Positions 29,929 to 39,318 of a stretch of DNA of 64,000 nt are shown piece after piece. A program made the position numbers and the translations under genes. Origin of the DNA: Diplonema japonicum (taxonomy: Eukaryota > Euglenozoa > Diplonemea > Diplonemida > Diplonemidae); contig OZ025673.1 in the NCBI GenBank assembly GCA_964019335.1, positions 558,001 through 622,000 of the forward strand, read 5' to 3'. Position 1 is the first letter of the stretch, and each line of letters begins with the position of its first letter. A model generated the notes under the pieces. The model made no database searches, had not been told where the DNA came from, and saw only the letters and a program-made list of their open reading frames with translations.

Positions 29929-31998
29929 TTATTTAGAGGCGAACCCTACGGACTTTCTTGTCCGTTGGTCAGCAGGCGTAGCTGCTCTGTTTTCTAACGG
30001 TGGACAAGAGGGTGCTTCTTCACCGGTTTTTGCTACTCCTGGGTAGAATCTCCCATCACTTCCTACAGCGTGCGGCGGCCGTGGCTTGACGCCGATGTTC
30101 ACAAAGCTTGAGTCTGGTGGAGGGTCAGCCCATGTGGGCGATGGCGGCTCTTGTTCCTGGTTATCTTCCCCAGAGGCAGCTTTGTTTTCATCACCCCGCC
30201 CCTTCAGCCATTCATAATAGTTCACTAGTTTCTTCTTTGTTGTACTCATATTGCCGCCAGCAGAGGGACTCGACGGTCGTGACCCTTTCCCTTCCTTGGT
30301 TGACATGAACATCGAGCTTGGGGGGAACTGCTGCACATCCTTCTGCCCCGGCGCTTTGTTGCATGATAAGCATTTGAATTGCAAAGCAGCTTGATTGTGG
30401 GTGATGTTGAAGTTGGTGATGTCGTTGCGCACGTTTGACGTATTGTTCACGATCTCGTACAGCGCCTGTTCGAGCTCTATTCTGTTGACCTTTGTCTGCT
30501 GCAGCTCGCGGATGACGGTGTCTACCTCACCCAACTTTGATTGCACTACTTCAAATATTTCCTGCGGCATGGCAACGGATCTGTCCCCACTGCTTTCCAC
30601 CCGGCTTGTGCTGATGTTAATTCTCATTGGTGATTTAGGTCCTGCAAAAGACCTCTGGGTATTACCCGTCGGAGAAGTGGGTGATCTGTTTGAAAACGGA
30701 CTATCGGGACGGGTTTGTTGTTCCTCATGTGAACAAAGGCTCTTGCCCAAATAATACGCGCTCATGTTCTTTTTGCCCTGTTTCGGGGAAACGGGTGTGC
30801 TCCCATGTTGCGTCTTCCCAGGTCTATTATCCTTTACCGCTGCCAACTCCACCTGCAGATCGTCAAGACTCTCTTGCATTGCTTCCAGCCGTTGCATCGT
30901 ACCGTGGTTCTGTATTCTTTGCTCGTCTTTGTCCACCTTGTCATGCAGAGCCGTCCAGTCGGATTTTTTCAGCAGCTCCTTTGCCAAGGCCTCCCTCTCC
31001 ATTGTGGCATACTCCGAACGTTCATCTAAGGTGTTCTGCTTGTTTTGGAGAGTCTCCACTGTTCCATAAAGCTCGTCCTTGTGAACAAAGGTATAGGCTT
31101 CGGCCTTCTTGACGCTCTGGATGTCAACGGCTTCTATCTTACTCTGAAGGCACAGCTCTGCGGCGCGTACCCTGTCGTTCATTTCGTTGTAGTCCTTTGC
31201 GCGTTGCACACCTACATCCTCAAACTTGTCAGCCAGCTCGTTTATACGCCTCTCGGAGGACACTAATGTTTTTGCCGACGCGTTGCAAGATGTCGTCAGT
31301 CCTTTAATGGCGAGGTCGTTCGTGATGTTGTTCTGAAGCATCGACTGAAACAGCGGTACCTTAGCGATCACCTCCTGCGACCTGTCGGTGTCGTTGCCTG
31401 ACGCCACGTCTTCCCTTGTGAGGTTGAAGAGTCGGTACAGGTGGTCCTGGTCCGCGTGGTGCTTCTTCACCTGGACTTGGAGGAGCAAGCAGCTTTCCGA
31501 TGTCTTCTTGTACACATCCTTGCACCGGGTGTTGAGCTGTGTGACCTCCTCGTCGAGGTTCCCCAGACGCGTGGCGTGCTCCTTCAAAGACATCCTGATG
31601 TGCGTCACGCTCTTGTCGACATAAAGTTTTAATTTCTCTTCGCTCTTGATGAGGCTCTCGTAGACTGCCTTGAACCGTTCTTCGGACTCCTCACGTTCCT
31701 TTTTTATCTCGAGACGCAGCCGCTCGTCATCGGCCATCCGCTTCTTCATCTCTACTGTGAATTTCGCTTCCATTTCGTTCCGGAGGTTCCTGGTGTTGAT
31801 CTCCGTTTCTATTTTGCGCTTAGTCGCCTCCTTCTCCATCACCTCGAGCACCGCGTGTTGTTGCCGTACCGTCCTGAACAGCTCCGCAATTGCGTTCGCC
31901 ATGTTAGATGAATCGATGGCCAACACAGGAGTCAGCCGCGAAGGGATGACTTCCTCGGGCAGCTTCACCGCCTCCAACGCTTTCATCACACTGCTCAT
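29929..31998 (-). CDS. QRICH2/DUF4795-like coiled-coil (flagellar) protein
   Basis: Single exon, 689 residues from the ATG at 31998; the upstream in-frame ATG at 32046 precedes a likely acceptor (ATATTATAG). The first 430 residues are coiled coil. A central Ser/Pro-rich linker leads to a second helix pair, then a Cys-pair motif (LQFKCLSCNKAPGQ) and near the C terminus GSDGRFYPG. The order coiled coil, KCLSCxxP, GSDGRxY is what I associate with the DUF4795 region of QRICH2, a sperm-flagellum protein. The match is from memory of the motif, so the family name is tentative. Role inferred: axoneme or flagellar component. Confidence 0.55.
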   Translation of the reverse strand: MSSVMKALEAVKLPEEVIPSRLTPVLAIDSSNMANAIAELFRTVRQQHAVLEVMEKEATKRKIETEINTRNLRNEMEAKFTVEMKKRMADDERLRLEIKKEREESEERFKAVYESLIKSEEKLKLYVDKSVTHIRMSLKEHATRLGNLDEEVTQLNTRCKDVYKKTSESCLLLQVQVKKHHADQDHLYRLFNLTREDVASGNDTDRSQEVIAKVPLFQSMLQNNITNDLAIKGLTTSCNASAKTLVSSERRINELADKFEDVGVQRAKDYNEMNDRVRAAELCLQSKIEAVDIQSVKKAEAYTFVHKDELYGTVETLQNKQNTLDERSEYATMEREALAKELLKKSDWTALHDKVDKDEQRIQNHGTMQRLEAMQESLDDLQVELAAVKDNRPGKTQHGSTPVSPKQGKKNMSAYYLGKSLCSHEEQQTRPDSPFSNRSPTSPTGNTQRSFAGPKSPMRINISTSRVESSGDRSVAMPQEIFEVVQSKLGEVDTVIRELQQTKVNRIELEQALYEIVNNTSNVRNDITNFNITHNQAALQFKCLSCNKAPGQKDVQQFPPSSMFMSTKEGKGSRPSSPSAGGNMSTTKKKLVNYYEWLKGRGDENKAASGEDNQEQEPPSPTWADPPPDSSFVNIGVKPRPPHAVGSDGRFYPGVAKTGEEAPSCPPLENRAATPADQRTRKSVGFASK

Positions 31999-32504
31999 TT
32001 TGTTCTCTTTTTTTTGCGGCAACCTATAATATCCTGCAGCATGCAAAATTTCTTCAATGAAAAGACTCGCTTCTTACTACAGAATGGAGTGGAATACAAA
32101 AAAAGGAAAAAAAAAAGAAAAACAGTACGTGTGACGTATGTGAAGACGCGTGCCGACTGCTGCCCCTTGTCTGTAAGTAGTCTCTGGTTGTGAGGGAACG
32201 AAGACTCGAAAAAAAAGGGGGGGATGAATAGGAAAGTAAGTGAAAAGGTTCGTAACTCGGATAATAGTTTCTTGGGAGGCAGGTTGCACCCTGCTCCGGA
32301 GTGATAAGGGGAGTCCAACAAACAAATCGAGCAAGCACGGCTACACGTAAAGAACACTACACTGAAAGAACTCTACTTGTCTTGAGGCGGCTGGTCATCT
32401 TACCTTTGTGAGAACGGACAAGTTTCGGCTCTCGGGCTGCAGTGGCCTGTGGACGCAGGCAAGTAAGGCAAAAGTAGTGGTTACCTCGCTGACGCGAGGC
32501 TTGT
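31999..32504. other. Intergenic region between H+-PPase and QRICH2-like gene
   Basis: No gene seen in 506 bp. The minus strand has two pyrimidine-rich runs each followed by AG: about 32210-32250 (run of C and T ending TTCGAG) and about 32075-32120 (T-rich ending CTGTAG). Both are candidate trans-splice acceptors for the downstream gene. Confidence 0.45.
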
Positions 32505-35252
32505 TCAAGCACTCGGGATAAAGATGGGGCACAGCACAAGGATGGTGGTCGACATGGTAGTGATAACCACGTGTAAGGAAGGTCCGCTAGTGTCCTTCGC
32601 CGGATCACCGACCTGTTTCGTGTACATAAAGTGTCAATATACATACCGTGTCACCTGTGACAGCCGCTTTGTGTGCCTCACTGCCCTTGCCACCGTGGTG
32701 ACCAGCCTCGATGTACTTCTTGGCGTTGTCCCAAGCACCCCCTGCATTGTCCAGCAAGGCGGCAAGTAGCAGTGCCGTCACTGATCCAAACATCATGAAC
32801 CCAGCTAGCACAGACACCGCTAGGAGCCTATCACCCCTGAAGTACCCGACCTGTGGTTGTTTTCTCGCGTTGTTTTGTAACCAAACCATTCTGAAAATCA
32901 GCCCCACCACCACAGGTGATATGAGAGCCAGCATGGTCGGAGGCGCTGCTTGGCGTAGCGCAGCTTTCGTTACAATCGACGTGCACACCGCATACTCGGG
33001 ACGCGTTGTGCTCTCCCTGTCGTGAGCGTGTCGTTTTGTATCACACATACATGATGCCGGGTATTTCATCAAACTGCCTGCGGACCTCCACCACCACCGC
33101 TTGTGCTGTGACACCCACTGCCGTCATGGTCCAGCCTGTGAAGACAAACACCATGGCCACACCCAGCAGACCACCGATCAGCACCTGTTGCGCTATGTGT
33201 TGTCATGTGCATACCTCAATCTTTGCGATGTTCACTACCTCGAATTCCTCTCCTGAGAAGGCGGCCACGTCGTCCATGAACGCACGGAACAACAGGAAGA
33301 ATGCCATTGCGGACCCTCCCACGGAGTACCCCTTGGTGGCGGCCTTCGTCACGTTGCCGATGGCGTCAAGGCTGTCTGTGGTGGCACGTGTCTCCTCGTT
33401 CTGACCGCTCATCTCAACGATGCCACCTGCGTTGTCGGCAATGGGGCCGAAGTTGTTCATCGACAAGATGAAGACAGCAGTGCAAAGAATGCCCATTGTG
33501 GCGACAGCAGTGCCCTGTGGTTGTGGTGGTATTACTTGCGTCGCAACATACGAACAACCCTGACGTCATTGGTGACGAGGGGAAGGCACCTTCACCGAGG
33601 TAGTAGGCGACGGCCAGATCGATCGAGATGATGATAGCCGGGGGGCCCGTGGATTCAAACCCCACGGCAAGCCCTTGAATCACGTTGGTGCCGTGGCCGG
33701 TAACACTGGCAGCAGCAATACCCCGCACAGGGTAGTAAGCATAATCGGTATAGTACTGGCAGACGAATAGCAGAACAAAAGCCGTAGCGATGCCGAGCAT
33801 CCCGCACAGCCAGAACCTGAACCACGCATTTGGGTAAGAAGGTATGTAAAGCATAAAGTAACAGACACCCGTGAAGAGGATGGTAGCAAGGAAGGCAGTG
33901 AGGAGGTAGCCCCTCTTCATGGCAGAAAGGGGAGAGGAGTCGGTGTGCTTGTACTTCACAGCAGCAATGCCTGCAGACGACACCAGGACATCCAGTGCGT
34001 GTATAACTAGTGGGAAGAAGATGTATCGTTGTGCGTAACTAGTCTCAAGCTTTACTTCATTCGACAAACTGCCGGCAAGGATCATGGTACCTAGGATCTC
34101 AGCAGCGATGGACTCGAACACATCGGCCATGCTGCCCGCGCAGTCGCCCACGTTGTCACCCACGAGATCGGCAATGACAGCTGGGTTGCGTGGGTCGTCT
34201 TCAGGGATGTTCTTGTCGATCTTTCCTACCATGTCAGCACCTACGTCGGCTGCCTTTGTGTAAATGCCACCCGCCACTTGCATGAAAAGGGCTACGAAAG
34301 ACGCTCCAAACCCGTATCCTGCGAGGAGCAGCGGGACGGAATTGCTAGGTATCCCATAGCAAGTGACAGCAATGAAGTGGAAGATGGCGTACAGCAAAGA
34401 CAACCCCATCATACACATGCAAGCACTCACAATGGCACTGAACGCACCTCCCCGGAAGGACATTTGGAGAGCGCCTCCAACAGACCCAAGCACCGCCTGA
34501 GCAGCGACCCGCAGGTTGGCACGGACACTGATCCACACCCCAACATACCCTGCCATGGCAGAGCATGCCGCCCCAATAACAAAACTAAGCGCTGTCAAGA
34601 CGGCCAACACAAATGAGTTGATTTCGAGACCTGGTGTCTGCTGTCTCATTAGGTATGCGAAGAAAAGCACAGTCGTGACACAAACTGCCATCTTGGCGAT
34701 GGATCCGTACTGGATCGAGAGAAAGCCCTCTGCAGCTTCGCGGATGGCGCTGGCTACATTCTTCATCTCGACGTCACCACAGTCACCCTCAAGGATTTCC
34801 CTTGCGAGGGTTGCCGCGTATGCTAGACCGAAGGTGCACACTATATGAACGAAGCAAAGTACATATCCTTGAGTTCCCACGAGGAGCAGGATGAAGAGAC
34901 ACCCGAGGATGGAGGAGGCGAGAGAGGCGTTGATGAGCTTCGTGTTTGTCAAGCCAAGCACCATGTCTGCAGAGTCATCTGCATGGTGCGCCAGGTGGGG
35001 GGACTGGTAGTGTTGTTGTTGCTGCTGCTGGGGTGCCTGATAGTCGTAGTGGCTCGTGTCACGATGAGCAGTGTATCCTTGAGCCTGCTGCGAGAAAGTG
35101 TCCATGTCTAACATGACACCGCCGCCAACCTGCGATGACGGCATCCCTGCGGTGCCCAAGCCAGCCCCCATCCCTGGCCGCTGCATCATCGTGTCCCGAG
35201 AACGCGAAACCACCTCATCACGGCGGGCCGGTTGTGAACCCCAGTCGTCCAT
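32505..35252 (-). CDS. Vacuolar H+-translocating pyrophosphatase, K+-independent type
   Basis: Five exons (33552-35252, 33215-33514, 33051-33184, 32647-33016, 32505-32612) give 870 residues. The enzyme couples PPi hydrolysis to proton pumping in acidocalcisome- or vacuole-type membranes. Seen: [30 protein letters not shown] (substrate loop), [19 protein letters not shown], and the end [20 protein letters not shown]. The [10 protein letters not shown] stretch has Lys and Thr at the two positions that mark the K+-independent class, and [12 protein letters not shown] fits the AVP2 type rather than the ADNVGDNVGDIAGM of K+-dependent pumps. About 95 residues of Gln/Ser-rich sequence precede the first membrane helix, longer than usual. 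Introns are 37, 30, 34 and 34 nt. The nearest gene on the coding side is CSL4. Confidence 0.95.
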
Positions 35253-35336
35253 GTTTTCGGTGACCCTTATTTGCGTTTAATGTTGCTGTAAATGATGACG
35301 GATAGAATACTGATCTGAATGAGGTGTGTTGGTGGT

Positions 35337-36034
35337 TTAGATCCACCAAAAGTCATTACCCCCTAGTGCAACTTTTCGGGGCTCCGTCTGCCCCGTCCCG
35401 ACGCACTGCATTTCTTCGGCGCTCGTAGCTATTAACTGATGCCCATAGTTGCTCATTGCGTACACCACGCCCAGCTCGTCCCGCAGCGTCGACAGCTGAT
35501 ACGACTTCCTGTCGCCCATTCCGATCTGTGAATAAGGTGTATTTGTTGCCCCTTTTCATACAATCTCGGCTCTCACAATATCGTTAGGCTTCATGCACCT
35601 CCACGTCTCTACGATCTTTGCGTTCTCTATGGAGGCTACTGCTTTGATGTCTTCTGCTTTTATGGTACCTGTGGTGTGCTGTGTTTGTGTAAAGAAAACA
35701 TACCTCTGAAAGGCGTTTTGCATTGCTTCTCTGCCACAGTAAAGATATCCACACTGATGAAAGAGCCCACCACCTTTACGACCCTCACCAGCACAACAGC
35801 CCCTATGAACGGTATGGGCATTTTTGATTTTTTGTTCTCCACGCTCATGACCTGCCCTGAGCTTAGCTCCACTGTTCCGGACAGCGTTGCCACGATCCTC
35901 CTCCCGACCCGCGCGGTGCCTTCTCCCACCAGCACCCCTCCTTTCTCATCCTTGTTGTCGTCATGCAACACGTCACCAGGCACAACACACGTGCCCACAA
36001 TGCTCTTGCTCACCAATTTTTGTTCTTTTGGCAT
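35337..36034 (-). CDS. CSL4: Exosome subunit CSL4 (EXOSC1)
   Basis: Three exons (35704-36034, 35562-35668, 35337-35525) give 208 residues. The N-terminal beta domain (SIVGTCVVPGDVL) is followed by an S1 domain (FIGAVVLVRVVKVVGSFISV then DIFTVAEK), the GTIKAEDIKAV segment, CMKPNDIVRAEI and the C-terminal GMGDRKSYQLSTLRDELGVV with EEMQC. This order matches CSL4, a cap subunit of the RNA exosome that gates substrate entry. The CxxC zinc-ribbon of some CSL4 proteins is not obvious here. Introns are 35 and 36 nt. Confidence 0.93.
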
Positions 36035-36164
36035 TTTCCCCTCTCTTTTTTTTTTTTGCCTTTTTTTTTTTTTTTGTGTCGTACTGTGAATACGTTTGTT
36101 CGGCTAGTGTAACATTAGCACAAGGGAATCAAAAAAAAAAAAAGAAATACATTGTACAAATGGT

Positions 36165-36680
36165 TTACATCTTGCCGTGGTCCTTCAACCACTGCTCCAC
36201 GGCCTCGGGGTCACCAAGCAAGTGGTCTCCCATAACTGACTCTTCGGATGACTGCGATGCAGTGTCCTTGTCTTTTTTAGCAGGTTTAGGAGTTGGCTTC
36301 GTTGCAGGTTTAATAGGCTTGTCGTCATATGACGCACTCCCCGTCTTAGGTGGAGGCTTCAAAGGGCGGTCGTCCAATGGTACGGTTGATGTGGTCGACG
36401 CCGCCCTCTTCTGTGCTGGTTTGATAGGTTTGTCATCGATGTTTGATGATGGCCTGCTCACAGTACTGGCGGCGCCTGCCTTGGGGCTGGGCTTCGCAGT
36501 AGAAGTCGCAGTTTGCGTCGCTGGCTTTGCGGACGGATTGGGCGTAACCGGCTTCGACGCGGCAGTCGAGGCAGAAGCAGAAGCAGAAGCAGATGCCTTT
36601 GGTGCTGGCTTACTAACAGCTGTGGTATCACCATCCTTGCTATGCCCGCATAGCTTGCACGACTTGTCGTCCTTCTTCAT
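36165..36680 (-). CDS. CxxC protein with DDKPIKP repeats, function unknown
   Basis: Single exon, 171 residues. It starts MKKDDKSCKLCGHSKDG with one CxxC pair. A Ser-Ala repeat and a Lys/Pro/Ala-rich disordered middle follow. A heptad motif is repeated three times: DDKPIKPA, DDRPLKPP and DDKPIKPA. The C terminus is a short helix (DPEAVEQWLKDHGKM). The repeats look like short linear motifs for a binding partner, for example SH3 or a microtubule surface. No family recognised; composition alone does not allow a function. Confidence 0.7.
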   Translation of the reverse strand: MKKDDKSCKLCGHSKDGDTTAVSKPAPKASASASASASTAASKPVTPNPSAKPATQTATSTAKPSPKAGAASTVSRPSSNIDDKPIKPAQKRAASTTSTVPLDDRPLKPPPKTGSASYDDKPIKPATKPTPKPAKKDKDTASQSSEESVMGDHLLGDPEAVEQWLKDHGKM

Positions 36681-36708
36681 ATTCTGTTTGTATTTTTTCT
36701 ATAGTGCT

Positions 36709-37894
36709 CTACAGGTATACCTCCATATTTATGTCATGTCGCAGCAAGTTGTACTCCTGGCGCGTCCTTTCCATTCTGCTCAGGCCGTTTGCAGTTGTGT
36801 GTTCGCTGCCCGCCTGCTGTGCCTCCTCGGCAAGGTAGTGCAGAATATCTGTGGTGTACATGACGTGACGTGCAAGCCGTACTCATACCATGTCTGTGTC
36901 CGAACTTCATGTCTGCCAGCCCGTGCGGGGTTTTAGCCGACATGTTTAGAGCAGAGTCAGCCTGCAGCATGGCAGCGGCTCTTAGGCTCTTGCTGTGTGC
37001 CACTGTGTCGTATGGTCCAGGCAACGAGGCTAACGGTACGGGGTTGTCGGTATACGATCGGACCAAGCTCTGCACTGTTGTCTGCAGTTGTGCCTGCTGA
37101 TCGACCATCGAGTGGACAGAAGCTAAGACGTCCCCCACAGACGTATTGAGGTCAGATGCGTGTGGTGCCGGTGATCGTATTTTCTGCACCTTCACCTGGT
37201 AGCGTGGGTACCTCTTCGTCAGCCCGCTCTTGTTCGCAACTGTCAGCTCGTAGCCGTTCCGAAGACCGCAGTCTCGTACCGTCACGTCACCTGGTAGCTC
37301 TTGCCCGGCCAGCAGCAAGATCTGCCTCTCTGAAGGTATGTTGGCACGCTCCGCTATTATCTCCTTCACGTATTCGATGCTGTACGAGGGGAGCAGCATC
37401 AGCCGCACAATGGTAAAGGGGTTTACACGAACGGTCACACGGATTTTCCCGCACCGCCCCACCCGAAGCCACGCGTTGCCCCCACCCAGACCGCTTTGCC
37501 GAACAGTGAGGCGGTCGTTGTCAAGCCTCGCTGCCCCGAACCACAAGGATTGCTCTGCCGCAGGTATCCCACACTTGTAAGAAAGCCTTTCCTTCACGAC
37601 GCTCAGTGTGTCAGTCGAATTGACGTTGAGCTTGATGATCTCCTGCGTGCCGAGCACCTCCACATCCAGTAGCATGCTGTTGCTGTCGGCCCCCGACCCG
37701 AACCTCACAGGCATGGCCACCACATCCCCTTCCTGTACCCTAGTCGCCATGACTCTCAAGCCACTGTGGCTGTCTTCCATCTCAACCTTGCTGAAGATGG
37801 CCATGGGCAGTGACAGGATGTCCACACCGCTCGGCACATGGACCACCGCCCAGCATGTTGCGTTCGCGGTGACTTTGAAGTCGGCTATCGACAT
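36709..37894 (-). CDS. Protein with two ubiquitin-like domains
   Basis: Two exons (36889-37894, 36709-36848; 40-nt intron) give 381 residues. Two tandem beta-grasp domains of the ubiquitin type are visible. The first has IIKLNVNSTDTLSVVKERLS, IPAAEQSLWFGAARLDNDRL and GLGGGNAWLRV; the second has VRVNPFTIVRLMLLPSYSIE, IPSERQILLLAGQELPGD and CGLRNGYELTV. Neither ends in Gly-Gly, so they are built-in Ubl folds and not conjugated modifiers. About 90 residues precede them; the C terminus is helical (DILHYLAEEAQQ and YNLLRHDINMEVYL). The function is unknown; proteasome- or ubiquitin-receptor roles are common for such Ubl proteins. Confidence 0.8.
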
Positions 37895-37978
37895 CTCACG
37901 GCATCCCTAATCCCTATAGATGGTGGTGCTGTTTGTTACAAAGTATAGTGTATATTCTTCGGGTCCACTGCCTGCCCC

Positions 37979-38769
37979 TCACAGCGTAGCGTATTCGGGC
38001 GACAAGTGCGAGAGGAGCAGCTGGGAGGTTAGTACTCTTATAAAAGGTACGCGTTTAGGAATGACGTAGTCATACACCTGTGTAAGAAAAAAAAAAAAAC
38101 GTGATAATCATTTTTTCTCCTTCTGTACCGTACCTTGGAGATGGGTGATGGCAGTTTGCGGAAGCGGGGGCTGGTCGCAGCGACCCCTGCAAGGACACCT
38201 GCGACGGCCATGAGCAGGGTATCGGTGCCGTGGAGGAGCGATAACTGTGAATTTAAAAAAAAAAAAAAAACCTCCCCTCTTAACGTTACCTGAAGGGCGA
38301 AGAGAAGGAACGGGGTGGTGGCGTCGATCTTGATGCCATGAAGCGTAAAGGAATACACAGTGGGTGTCGTGAGGTACGCAGCGTAGATGGAGGCGAAACA
38401 GAGAAAATAAGGCCCGGGGAGGATGGTGCTGTAGGAAGGCGCAATGCGGAAGAGTATTAAGCGAAAGACCCAGCCAAGAAGATGGGTGGAAACGAAGAAG
38501 GAGGCAAGAGTTCGGGAGCTCCACTGCGCCTCGAGCTGCTTACCTGCTGACATTAATATACTCACTGAAAATATCATCTCCCCAGCTGTGTGGATGTAAA
38601 ACGGGAGCATCAGGACCCGAAAGAGCTGCATCCATGACCACACATGTAGCAGATCCCATATTTCAAAAGGCTGAACACTGCCCCATAACATTCCATCTGC
38701 CAGACATCCAAAACATATCACACTCACCAGCGTCGCCACCACTGGGTGCGTCCGGTACAAGCTCCCCAT
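37979..38769 (-). CDS. UBAC2/Derlin-like rhomboid pseudoprotease
   Basis: Three exons (38290-38769, 38134-38244, 37979-38077) give 229 residues. Five or six membrane segments are visible. The stretch LMSAGKQLEAQWSSRTLASF, followed by FVSTHLLGW, matches UBAC2 and related rhomboid-like ER proteins (family pattern R.lE..~GS.kFasfl). No Ser-His catalytic pair is seen, so it should be a pseudoprotease, as UBAC2 is. The C-terminal UBA domain of animal UBAC2 is missing; the protein ends after 32 residues of tail (VYDYVIPKRVPFIRVLTSQL). The first intron (45 nt) is a stopless multiple of three and the second is 56 nt. Likely role: ER membrane quality control, by analogy. Confidence 0.68.
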
Positions 38770-39318
38770 TATCTGTCTTGGAATATTTAATGGGAATGAG
38801 ATCAGTACTTGGTAATAAATTGAAGAAACAAAGAGGCTGTGCCTGCACGCTCTCCCTCCCTCTCTCTTTTTTTTTTTTTTTTTTTTTTTTGTCCCGTACC
38901 CTCCTCAGGAGAAATACAAGAAGGTTTATTCCGCAATACCCGTGTTACTTTTTTTTTCTTTCTTTCTTGTCTTTATAAAAAAAAAAAAAGAAAATATAAA
39001 ACTGGTCTTCTTCAGTCAAAGAGAGAACAGGAGGAAAAAAAAAGGAAACAGATGAGTTGCATGGGGACAAGAGGGGATTAGCAAGCGGGAGATGCAAGGT
39101 AGGGAAGGAGAACTGCTAGTGAGCTCTCTCTGCTGGTACATAGAAAAGAAAAGGGAGGGGTTTTCCAAATTAACACCCTTTTTTTAAAGCCATTTTTAAA
39201 CAGGGAAAAAGCAAAAAAAAAAAAAAAAAAAAAATGAGAAGTCTTTTTTTTTTTCCCTCTCAAATATACCCCTCTGCCCTTCCAAAAAAAAAAAAGGAGG
39301 GGAAAAAAAAAAATCGTT
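38770..39318. other. Intergenic region between TOR and UBAC2-like gene
   Basis: No gene seen in 549 bp. Long A and T runs (T at 38869-38890, A at 39214-39235) dominate. The minus strand near 38855-38900 has a T-rich run but is mostly A-rich, so the UBAC2-like acceptor site is not obvious. Confidence 0.4.
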
